From Daphnia carinata (Eukaryota > Arthropoda > Branchiopoda > Diplostraca > Daphniidae), in contig NC_081331.1 of the NCBI RefSeq assembly GCF_022539665.2, forward strand, positions 3,320,501 to 3,384,500: 64,000 nucleotides of DNA. Reading direction: 5' to 3'. The notes beneath the pieces were generated by a model. The model was not told the DNA's origin. It did not search any database and saw only the letters and a list, made by a program, of their open reading frames with translations. Positions 48,601-59,900 of this stretch are shown here, one piece after another. Position 1 is the stretch's first letter. Every line of letters starts with the position of its first letter. The position numbers and the translations under genes are program-made.

Positions 48601-49487
48601 CTTCGCAATGGCGCAAGTGAATGATTATGAAACCGGCCATCGATCATGATGTCCGATAGAAACCAAAAAGAAAAAGAAAGAAAAATAACAAGTTTTTGTT
48701 GAGAAATGCCATCTTTCTCCTTCACTTACCAGCAATTCCGTGAACTTGGCATCCAACTCCGACTCTTCCGGCATCGGTTGAGCTGGCGATAGCGTCTGCA
48801 GGTGCATCATGCCGTTCTGGTTGACTACACAGTAGGTGATTTCGGGCGGCTCATCTTTCTAATTATTTGAAAAGAAAACAAACAAAAAATGATTTTTTTT
48901 TTTAAATATCGTGAATGCGATAAATTAAAAACGGAGAGAAAGCGCTAATGTGAGAATATGGATTTAACTGAAAAACGAGAAAAATGAAAACAGGATGGCC
49001 GGATCCATCCATCACACGGCAGGATCAACAAAGGTTAAATGACGAGTAAATAATAGAGGAGACATACACATATTTCTGGTGGCCCGCCTACTGGGCTCCA
49101 ACACAACTCTTTACATGAACAGAACATACACATTGAAATGCATCACTCTTTGTCTGCATATTATTTCAAAGAACAAGAAAACTTTTCTGAAATACCTCTT
49201 TTTTTTTTTAAAAGGATAAAATTTCTTAAAAATGTAAAAAAAGAAAAGAAAAGGCAACGGTCAGTATAAACTACACGTAAAGAAGACGATAGTGTGATAG
49301 CACGCAATCGGCTTGTTTAGGTGTCGTCTGTTCGGAACTAGCAAATGGTACAGGTTGTACGGAGTACGTGCATATTTGTATATTAATAACTATAGGTGGG
49401 TAGACAGGTAAGCTGTTGTTTTGTATTACGTATGTAACTAACCTGGAAGCAGCCGCACCATCCTCGTCGGCTGCGGATGGGAGGCAT
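42669..49487 (-). CDS. Daam: Daam formin (Dishevelled-associated activator of morphogenesis), 18 exons in the core form
   Basis: Diaphanous-related formin that nucleates and elongates actin filaments downstream of Rho and Dishevelled. Exons: 49487-49443, 48858-48730, 47830-47741, 46981-46910, 46717-46490, 46376-46179, 46057-45776, 45666-45549, 45473-45341, 45262-45136, 45055-44492, 44429-44287, 44227-44066, 43979-43682, 43608-43547, 43471-43273, 43207-43037, 42977-42669; 1109 residues against 1078 in human DAAM1. Order: GTPase-binding and FH3/armadillo region ([29 protein letters not shown]), coiled coil, short FH1 with two polyproline runs (about 571-595), FH2 (about 610-990; [34 protein letters not shown]) and DAD (about 1051-1078; [14 protein letters not shown] followed by basic MRRNRRR). 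The start at 49487 ([15 protein letters not shown]) matches the DAAM N-terminus. The frame is open upstream, allowing longer isoforms. Confidence 0.94.
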
Positions 49488-49673
49488 TTTGATGGCCGGC
49501 ACTTCAACTTTGACCCGTGAAAGGCCGAGACGCAGCCGGGAACCGATTAGGGACCAGTCGACGCGCGGCGGGCGCGGCACTCGCCGGCGCCAGTTGGCGC
49601 TCAAATCGGCCAATGACAAGTCTGGTCGCGACAGGCGGTTCAGGTGAAGCCGCGACGACACGGACGACACGAC
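49488..49673 (-). CDS. Daam: In-frame 5' extension of Daam exon 1 (62 codons)
   Basis: Directly upstream of the canonical Daam ATG, the same frame stays open for 62 codons back to an acceptor (TTTTTTACAG) at 49674. It has no ATG of its own. It is Arg/Leu-rich (motifs RLHLNRLSRPDLSLADLSANW and LIGSRLRLGL). It could be a 5' untranslated region, or coding when joined in phase 0 to the upstream exons at 53594-53683 or 56908-56940. Confidence 0.5.
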
Positions 49674-52600
49674 CTGTAAAAAAAAAATAAATAAAAAGAA
49701 ACATTTAACAAAGAACTAATTACATCGTCAGTGTCTTCCATCATAATAACATAATTACAATCAATAAAAATATTTAAATATGAAACGATGAAAGGATGAA
49801 TGAAGAAAATAAGGGGACGCAACATTATTTCTTGAGTCATGAGAGCGCCATCACCCATCATCATTCGTGAATTGAAAATAAACGCAGACGGGCTAAAAAA
49901 AAACATCCGGGCTACAACTCACGAAGCCAACACCGTAACGAAATGCAATGGACCCGACATTCCACGCCCCCCCTCCACCTCTTTTTTTTTTTACGAAAAA
50001 ATATATGTATCCAGAAAACATCCAGGACGGACATTTAGCGCTGACTTTAAGAACAGGGCGCGCGCGCGCGCACACACACACAAAAACGAGAACTTGTGTG
50101 TGGTATAACATTTCGACAGAAAAATTGATTTCACGGCGGACGGGCTTTTTTGTTTCGCATTTGGGAGGACAGCTCGAACGGACAGCAGAACTTAAATTGT
50201 ACAAAAACAGATTACAAGGAAAGAGATGGAAATCTTCTGTATTATTCACGTTGGAGAGGGGGCGGTTAAAAGATCACGAATCCTAAAGTGATTCAAGACA
50301 GAATGGGCACACGGACAAAAGAAACCCAACATTACACACAAGAAAAATGAGGGGGGGGGGCTATTAACAGCACGTCTTACACATTGCGTGAAATTTCTAC
50401 AAAATAAAGCGTTTCTAATGCGCCATTCGGACCACACTGCAATTTTGATCCACATTTCTGAAAAAGTAAAAAATGGCTCACTCGATTTCAAAAGTCGGAT
50501 AATTTTAATGGCAGGTGGCAATTCCAATTTGGCCTTTAGCGACGATGTGCGCATCTACGTTTTCTGTTATGTGCGTTTGTGAGGTTTCTAGACTTGTCGG
50601 TCATGTCAGACAGTGGATAACAAAAGGCCAGACGTACGATGGGGTATTCGAAAAATTCGTTCAAACTCGAAAAGAACAAAACAAAAGAAGAATGTCGCTT
50701 ATATTGCTACAGGGCAGAGCTGCAAAATGACGAGACCAACAAAAGAAATTACGAAAAGATTGTCGACATTTTTCTATATCTCGCTAGCCGAGTCGATTAG
50801 TCACGAGTGTTACCAATCGCAGACCAGTAGTACGTCGGGGCATAGTTGCAGCAACTCGAAGAATCAAACGGGACAAGGACAAATACACGGAGTAATGGCT
50901 ATTGAAGTTAAAAAAAAAACTAGACTCGGTGACCATAATACTGTCTGCGTGACACGAACAAGAAAAAAAAATGTATCAAAAAATTTAAACAAAAAAAAAA
51001 GGACTCGTTCAAACTGGGGAGCGACCATTGTCCCGATATTTCTGTTGTTCACGGTCAACCGTTAAAGAAAAACTGGAAACCATTTTGGGTCAAAGAGACA
51101 ACGCAGATGTCTGTTTTGTTATTATTTATTTTTATGAAGGGGAAAAAAAAGGAACGAAGGGGTTAGAAAGGAAAAAAGAACAAAAGCTGTGCCGGCGTGA
51201 CACAACCCCTTGAGAAGATAAAAACGGCAGACTTCCGGAAGCTCTGGGGAGCAACCCAAAACCAAAACACAGATGTTTTCTATAGGGTGGGGCTTCTAGA
51301 ACGCAAGTTCCATCAACTAAAAGGTATGGGCACGGCCGGGCATTAAAACCGTCTTATGTTTCCGTAATTAACATTTCCAAACGAAATTCAACGAAAACCA
51401 GGAAAGAAAACAAATTCTTTATCGACAAACAGCGAACTATTTTTTTTTTTTTTCAATTCCCTTCGTTTTTTTAAAATGAAATTCTGATAAAATTAGAAAG
51501 AGAACAAAAAAAAAATGAAGAGCGAAGCGAAGCGAGTGACTCTACGACTCTGGAACGTTTTTTCGTTAAAATTAGATCTTTTCAGTGTTGGGGGCGTTCG
51601 ACTGAAATGAAGATGGTTATGGCTGGGAAGGGGGAGGACGGATGCTCTCCAGCGCAAGATATTTTCCGGTTCAGCGTTCCAGCTTTCAGCCTATTTATTT
51701 TTATTCTTTCTTAAAACTTTGCATAGAAGTTTGATTTTTAGATGGAGAACGGCATTTTTTTTTCCTATTCGACTGCGTTTAACGTCCACGCCAAGTGACA
51801 AACTACGTCAATTTAAGTTGGATATTTCTTTTTGCGCAACAAGTAACACATAAAAAAAATGTTTAAATAGCGAAAAATAATAAAAAAAGGAAACGACGAC
51901 TGTAAGAGCGGCGACTAAACGGCAGATGTATCGCACGAAAAACGCTATTCAATTCCTCAATGTCTTTTCCCTTCTTTCGAAGAGTCAATGGAAAAACAAA
52001 AAATGAAACATTGACCATAAGGACCCCGGTACAGCAGGCAGTCTTGGCCAGCACGGGCTCATCTCTTAGCGGCGCCGATCAAAAAGACACACTTTCTTCC
52101 ATCACGTCACTCGGCAGAAAACACATCGAAGCAACAAACAAAAACCTGTCAAAGCGCTTCCGGTTTCGACTTGAAACTCCGCCCATCTAGTTGCCCTGAT
52201 TGACGGCCGCCTTCCTACGACATCCACCTCGGTCGACGCAAATCGAAATTCCACATCCCGCCCCTCTTTTTTTTTCTCCTTCCAATCCCCCCCCCCTTTC
52301 TACTGGAACACGCGTAACAAAAACAACTCGGCTTCCAGAAACACGTACACAAGTCTCTTTTAAAGCTGTGCCCAAAAGCAAAACAACATTCGTGATCGCT
52401 CCAAACATGTTTTTCGTGTGTTTTTTTGTCTTGTCACTAGGGCTCTTCCGGCACATTTGGGAGCTCGTTCCAAAATCCCCCTAAAAAACAAAAAACCCGT
52501 TGTGTGATGCAGAGCAAAGTGGTGACCTCTTGACTATAATTTTTTTTTGTTTCCCTTTTTGGGATAGATGAAGGAAAAAATGGACCATCTGAGAAAAGTT

Positions 52601-53593
52601 GTCGCGCGTGTCACGGGAGGTGCTGGAAACTCGTGGTTCCAGGAGAGAAGACGACAATCTAATTTTCAACTGTTCACCGCCTTTTCCCTTCCTTTGTCTT
52701 CACGATTGTTTCATCACATTGTGTTTTTTGTTTTCCTGAAACCGTGATGATTTTCTTTTATTCTTAGGAAACATATTTATAATCATGTGTGTGTGGGGGG
52801 GGGTTAAAATGCAATCGGCGAGTCACGACGGCGGAACGCGCGAAATAGCTAAAGATGCAAGAACAAAAACGCCATGTTTTATTTCCCGATGCCGAAGGAT
52901 AAAACCAACAGCACACGTTTGCGTGTGACCTCCAGCAAGATGGGAGAAGAAGAAAAGAGGGACTAACGCGAGTCGATCCAACCTACTCTGGCATCTCCCA
53001 AACCACCTGTTCAGAACCCAAGATTGAGAGACCATGCATTATGTAGATCATCAAGAAGATGAAAACCTTTTTTCTACGTCGCTGCGAGGCACGAGAATAA
53101 AAAGTCTCATCTTGTTGTATGTCGAGAATGTGTTGATTTTCAACCAAAACAAAAGAGATTCAATTGGCAGGAGAATGAGAAATGGGTCGAGCTTTATTGA
53201 GAGCAATCTGCGCGTACGTTACACGCACTCGCCGTGTAACACGAGAAAGACGGGGGCGCGCTATTTAAAATAGCTTTCTGGGCTAAGCGACTTGGTTTCT
53301 CATTTTTCGCCTTTCCCCCCTCAAAATGTTGAGAAAGTCGAGAGAGAAAAGGATCGCACAAGATGTGGGGGAGGAGATAAGAAACAATTCGGGACGAAAA
53401 GTCGGTGCACTCGTGACTACCGGCTTAATCAATGAGGCGAATAACACAGAAACGCACAAACCAAACACAAACAAAAGCAATGTGGGAAAGGTAAAGAACA
53501 AACAAAACAATTGTTGCATTCTCAAAAAAAAATCTTGTGCAAAATAAGTAAACCAGGCAAATTCCATTTGAGGTTCAATTCAGATTTATTTAC
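49674..53593. other. Intron-like or upstream DNA of Daam, low complexity
   Basis: Long A/T homopolymers, G runs (50350, 52795) and a compound microsatellite. Many frames here are low-complexity Lys/Phe-rich translations. I see no supported gene other than the Daam leader sequences. Confidence 0.45.
50058..50082 (+). repeat. (GC)n(AC)n microsatellite
   Basis: An alternating GCGCGC run passes straight into ACACAC, a compound dinucleotide repeat of the type that can form Z-DNA. Confidence 0.8.
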
Positions 53594-53683
53594 CCGACTG
53601 CCGGATTGCAAATAATAATTGGCGAATCGGAAGCGCGATTCGCTATTGGCGGCGGGAATTTCGGCGCTGTTATTGGTATCCAT
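53594..53683 (-). CDS. Daam: Candidate alternative first coding exon of Daam (30 codons)
   Basis: ATG at 53683, 30 open codons beginning MDTNNSAEIPAANSESRF, then a donor GTAAATA directly after codon 30 (phase 0). The next downstream acceptor on this strand that fits is at 49674, which opens a phase-0 frame running into the Daam start. The joined frame has no stop. The exon is less AT-rich than its surroundings. No transcript evidence is available here. Confidence 0.45.
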
Positions 53684-56600
53684 TCCGAGATGATTGAATC
53701 AACAACAACCAAAAGCGAGCTCCGCCAGAATCACAACACAACCTTTAAAACGATTTTAAAGAAAAATGTTTGTCCGTTTTTCTAACAGAATAAATCACGA
53801 CGGCACGGAAGCCGCTGTCAACATTAAAGACTTTGAGGGTTCACAACAGCCGACACGATGGTTGAAAAAAAAAAAAAAAAAAACGTTTCCTTGTCTCCCT
53901 GTCTTCTCACAGGAAGACGATCAACAACTCGGGAGATGGCACTTGTTTTTAGTGCGAGCTACTGGATAGTGACTGCAAAGACGACGAAAGAGAGTCTCGT
54001 AGTGTTTGGTAAAGACAGTAGTAGCCTAGTAGTCGACAGAGTACCTTCTTCATTCCTTAACCTCCCTCCTCTTTTCACGATTTGTTCACAGACCCTAGCT
54101 CCGCCTACTGGCCGTCTTCTCACTCTGAAATGGAGATACTAGCTCTTTGTTGTTGTTTTTTAAACGAAGACATCGGTAAAAGAACGCAAGCTAAAATTAG
54201 ACAAAAGATAAAACGATCTTTGTGTCAAATGTCACGACCGAGCGCAACCAAAGACGCAAGGACATTCGATCACTTCCTCTTTCACGCATGTTTTTCTAGC
54301 GTGCGATCTGTTCGTATTATACCTGTAACGGTACCGCACTGTACGACAGGTTCCACTTGACAAGCAACAACAAATCTTCAATTACAAAATAGCTCGCATT
54401 TCTACCTGAAGAAATAGGGAGAAAAAACTCTCATAATACGAATGGTTTTCTTAAAAAGGGATATTTAAATGCGGTACATTTAAATAGTTCCTCGCAGGAT
54501 GGATGAGGAAGAGAGGTATGGAAAGGTGAAATCCAGTTGCTCGGCAACTCAATCGTATTCTAACCAAATGCGCAGGTAAAATTCTTGGTTTCATGTTTTT
54601 TGGTGTTGCTGCTGTTTTATTTATTGCCAGTTTCATTATACGAAGAATGGAAATAACAAAAGAAAGAAAAATCGTGTTATTCCTGCATGTCATTATCCAT
54701 TATTCAGATTGTATCTCAAGATTGCTGATTCGAAACTTTAAACAAAAAAAACCGGATTACTTTCGCACGAAAAAAAGTCACACGACCAACACAATTTTCT
54801 TTATCCCACTAAAGTTTACGCTTCACCTCATTCCTGTCGCTGTTCATTTGAAATTCCGAGACTTTGCTTCAAAACTTTTAATCAAGTTCGCGAGCTCCGT
54901 AAAAGATCAACATACGACACGCAAAAAAAAAAAAAAAAAGAACTTGAATTTAAAATTCCAAAACAGCACATATTATTATTTTTTAAATACGCAAACATTT
55001 AAGAATCGCATTCTGTTACGTTTCTAGTTTGTTTTTATGCACTCACAATAGCTAGCGTGCCCTTCCGCATTAGAGACCCACCGGGAGCGTGCGAATCAGG
55101 TAGGCGCGCGTTCGCTTAAATGCGGTCGGGATACAAAAGTTTTGCCTTTTATTTCATCTAAATAATTTAAGAAACCGATATCATTTTTGAATGATATTGA
55201 CAAACGTTCTCCATTTTCGTGTCAACTTAAGAGAATGGTGGGAGAACAAAAATGAAAAATTAATGCAGACCTTGAGATTGGACACGGGAGCAACCATGTC
55301 TCTTTTATCTTTTTTTTTTTCGGTACTTTGTTTTCGACCTTTCCAATGACTCCCGAGAAAGAGAACCCGAACCCACCCAAATAGTTGGAGTTCTCTTGCT
55401 GGCAGCCCATTAAAATAAAGATTCAGGAACAGGTAAGAGGAAGGCTTCCAAAAACAGAAAATCAGAGAAGGACTATAAGGAGCAACACAGAACAAAAACT
55501 ACAGAAGGAAATTTTAGCTCATTAATTATGGGCGTAGCTATTAAAAGATGTTTTTTAAAAGGCTAAAATAAACGTTATAGACACTGCAGTCTATGAAACT
55601 CAAATAAACAAAAGAAATAAAAAATGGGAAAGATGTTCCAGTCGAAGGTCCTTTTTTTTTGTTGTGAAAGAGAGAGTCAGTTATGAAGCCAACTTCTTCC
55701 CGCTCCTCTCTATACTGTCGGATGATGAATCCTCTTCTATGAACTGTTGCAAAGTGGCCTTGCTTACGGAGAATTACAAGGCCGCACCTCGTCCACTTTC
55801 AGATCTCCCATCCTTTTCTATTTTACGAATTTTTTTTCCCCCAGTCATGATGAAATTCGGAAATTGTGTGTCAAACTACTGTACTTTTTGTTTTGTGCAT
55901 GCACAGCCAAATCAGAGAAATGAAGAGATGCCAAGTAGATAATACCGTTTTACCTTTTGTTTCAACTCTCGAAAACCTGAGTAAATGACCGCTAGGGTTC
56001 ATTATTCCAAAATCAGGTTTACGTAAGCTACGAGTTAGAGAATAGTTATTTGATTCGTAATAATTCGGGGTCCATCGGTTCGAGCCATCACATCATGACC
56101 AAAAAGACGTGATGCAATGTCACAACACAGGCTCTCATTTATACATGCAACCTTGTCCCGAGAAGAGCCAAAAGAAGTGAAAAACCTTGGCACGGAGATG
56201 TTATAACTATCGGATACAAATCGATTCATTCCGCGTGCGCAACTCGTGTACCTGTGCCCTATTACGGGGGGACTGACAATAATCGATAAAAACAAAACAA
56301 AATATGCATTTCTTTTTTTGCTAGGGCGGGGTGGCTCTAGCTGCACTTCGTGCTAGTACCGCGTGATTACAGTAAATCACGCTCCGAGCCAGTAGAGTAG
56401 CAAACAGCAGTTCTGCAACCTAACCATTTCTGAATTTGTAAATAAGACTATTCCTATAGCAAAGAATCTCTTTTCGCTTCAAGTCCATAAAAAAAGATCA
56501 AAAGACTCCCAAAAAAAGAGAGAATCATTGCCCTGTGGATTCTGTGCAGGGTGTTGAAGGCCGGCCGCAGCTGTTGTGATTACACATTAAGCAGTCGCAA

Positions 56601-56907
56601 TATAGCAACTCAACAGTCGGTAGGTTGCTGGCCCGCCAACCGTGTCAGGTATACACAGCCGACACACATCCACAGAGATAGAAAAAAAAACACGGCCCTT
56701 GTTGTGTGTGCTTCAAGGTGAAACGCCTTAAGCAGGCAGAACACCACAAAGATGAGTACAAGATGAGAGGAAAAACGCCTCACAACATGGACGGGCCCGG
56801 ATGATTTCTCGTCCTCAATCGGGACGGAAGGTTGGCACGCAAATGAACTTCGCAAATCATCGCTGAGTATTAAGGCATTTTACATTTTAAATGACAAGAT
56901 CGTTTAC
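53684..56907. other. Upstream or intronic DNA of Daam, nothing recognised
   Basis: AT-rich and homopolymer-rich sequence without a supportable ORF or RNA gene on either strand. Confidence 0.45.
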
Positions 56908-56940
56908 CTCTTGGACCGTGTCAATCCATCGGAAATCCAT
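56908..56940 (-). CDS. Daam: Candidate alternative first coding exon of Daam (11 codons)
   Basis: ATG at 56940 gives MDFRWIDTVQE, followed at once by a donor GTAAACG in phase 0. It can join in frame to the open exon at 49673 and so to Daam. It is short, so chance is harder to exclude than for the 53594-53683 exon. Confidence 0.3.
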
Positions 56941-59900
56941 TTTTGATTGACGATTGGTTGAGAATGAAAAAGGGAAAATTCCACACGGGAGAAAAAAACA
57001 AATAAAAAGAAAACAGGTCCCCTTTTTAACGACACGTACACGCGGACATGATCCTGTGTCGTTGACAGCTTGGGACCAACTGAACGTGAAGCCCCGGATT
57101 TACAATTTTTCTTCCTCTCCCGCAGTTCGGTCTTCTTCCCTTTCCCCCGCTCGTAAGGTCTATCGTAATAAGTCGCTTATTTTTTTTCCTTTCCCACCTG
57201 AACTACTTGAGAGTTTGCCGGTGGCAACAACCACTAGCATGGCTTCTTCCCCGTATTACAAAAAAATATATAATAATAATAATAGAAGAATTTTAAAAAA
57301 TAAAAAAAAGGACAACGAACGTGCTGTTTTTTCCCTCCATTCTCTTTCGTTCGCTTATTTTTCTTTTTTATCTTATTCTTGCGTGTAATTTTCTATCGCC
57401 CTATGGCGACAAAAAAAAACAGTTTGGGTCATCAGCGACGTATTATTATTTTTTTTTTTTTTGCCACAATATTCTAGAATACCTGCCTGCGCGTGCTTCA
57501 CCTGATGCAAACGATTCAATCGATGGCTTAAAAAATGCTTCCCCCCATCGCCACACCCACGGATTATGTCTCATCGGTTGTGTGCTCCCGTTTGTACACG
57601 TAAAAAAGAAGGGAGAGGCCAGCAAGGTAATCGAATGGAAGGTGATAGTCGTGACGATCGTGATTAAGCCAAAAGAAAACCAGTGGACGAACAACGATAT
57701 TAGCTAAACCAAAGAGAAAACGGGTCGGAAATGCGGCATCGTCCGCTACTAACCGAAAGATAAAAAAAAATAAAAACCAACGGTGAATTGGCAATTCCTA
57801 CAACCGTCCGAAACGACTATTCAAGAGGTGGTAACAACGGAAGCAAGAGGCCCCCAAAAAACAAGAAAACAAAAAATGTGTATGTGAGGTGGAGGGAAAC
57901 ATCACGACCTCGCATGTGTGATTGCACGACTCGCCAAATGACAGGTGAAGAGGTACAAGTAACGTTATCTCACCAAAAGGCGCTAGAAAATGCTTTTGCG
58001 CATGTCGTGAATTTTTAAAGACTTTCAAGAGAGACAAAACCACGCGACCTGCTACGAAAATTACCTCGTGATTTTCGATCGTTTAAAAGTCGACCCATGC
58101 GAGACTAAAAAATAAAACCTTGGCATCTCTTAAATAACAACAACAAAAATTCTACGTTTATTCGGGAAAAATTTTTTCCTAATTTCTTCCGGCCGGCTGT
58201 GGCGGTTGCACGCACGCGCTGTTCCGGCAAAAAAAAAGAGAGGGAAATAAAAAATGAATTCTCTCACGCCGGGCAATGGCTTTGACTTTCATCGTGAGTG
58301 TGTGTAGGGGTGATTCGGTAAACCCGCTAACCGTTAGTTGGAGGGAGCCAAAGAAATGCCACTACTCATTACAAATATACCGGACGCTCGCTGTCCACTC
58401 TACAACGTCGTTAATGAGAATTTCCGCGAGTAGCGAAATGATTCTCACCAAAGAAATAAAAAGTCAATGACTATTAAAATGGAAATTCGTGGTTTTAACG
58501 TGGAAAATAGATTCGTCTTCACTTTTCTCCTCCTGTCAATGTTATAACGCAATCGAACATGCTCGAGCGAATGAAAATGAGTCATTTTGCTAAAGACGAT
58601 GTGTGAATTCTTTATAAGCTCATCTCTCGCGAATCTGACGTCATATTGCGTTGGTGCAACGCTTTCTGCCCACAGTTCTTTTTTTTCGGAGGGCGCTCAT
58701 CACGTGTTTTTAATTTAAAGCGAAAAGAAGGATTTACTTTACAATTGCGACCAACCTCCTTTTCGGTAAGACCATCAAGCCATTTGAAGAGAGGAGGAGG
58801 ATAACAAAATTAAGCTTTAAAAGAAATGTGAGCCGGATCTGCGATTGTATCATCTCCTTCGTGCTTCTCTATTTTCATATGGTGATTTCATTTTTCTTTT
58901 TTAGCTTTCGGATTAATTCTGTGCGGCTCTTAAGGGACCGTATGAAAGAAGAAAAAAAAAAGCAGGGCGTCGCTCGAGTCATAAACATTCGGCGGCAGTC
59001 CAACAACAAACCACCCAATGCGTCAAGGCAATTCGTCCCTATGCTAATCCCCTCGACCTTTTACCCAAAAATTTTATTTCATTTGCGAAAAAAAAACATT
59101 TCTTTTATTCATTTACTAAACATTTTACGAGCTACTCGGAGTAAAAAATTTTACAAATAAAATCTTCCAAAATAAGTTTGGGCCTTTCCCTCCTATGTCG
59201 ACACGTGTCTCTTTAAAACTTGGCAGTTTATGTTCCCATTTTTAAAGAAAAAGTGAAGTTTTGAATGGCCAGCCATGTCGTCAACGGGTTATTTTTGTTA
59301 ATCAATGGCTCCACGATGGCGCCCTGATGTTATCCGATACGTTTTAACGCATCTTGTAGTAGTGGCATAATCCTAACGGAAGGTCCTGGCGTCCCTGGCT
59401 TAAAAATTCGGTACAAGGTGGCCACGGTATTGATCGGATTGCGCTGACTCAGAAGAAGCGGGAGAAAGGGGGAGGGAACTTGTGCAACGCAGCAGTTAAA
59501 AGCAAAGCATTTTTTGAAATAGGATAAGGATAAAAACGAAAAAAGAAACGTAACAGAAACACTTCTCGTTGTCTTCTCATTTTGTTGACAGTTGAGATCG
59601 AGTTCGTCACCTCTAGAAAAACCGATTGCTCAAAAAGATTTGTCAGATGTTTATCACTTGAAGTCGGAAATGTGTCATCGGTAGAAGGAAAAAATAAGGG
59701 AACTTTGGGAAGTCAGACCAGTTGGTCCGGAACGACGGTCGTCGAATGGAATTAGACAAAACATGCACGAGATGTTTTTCAGGAAAAAAAACAGATGGCC
59801 TATCCCCCCCCCCTTGAAAACTCCCCTAAAATTGTCCTAGGCGACGAAAGACCAATTCCCTTAAAAATTCTTCTAGAAATGCCCAAGAAAACAATCAAAA

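Noticed and set aside
54593-59160. Several 90-145-codon frames (for example 54593-55027, 56954-57388, 58828-59160)
   Set aside because: They run through poly-A/T tracts, give Lys/Phe/Asn-rich low-complexity products and lack conserved domains.
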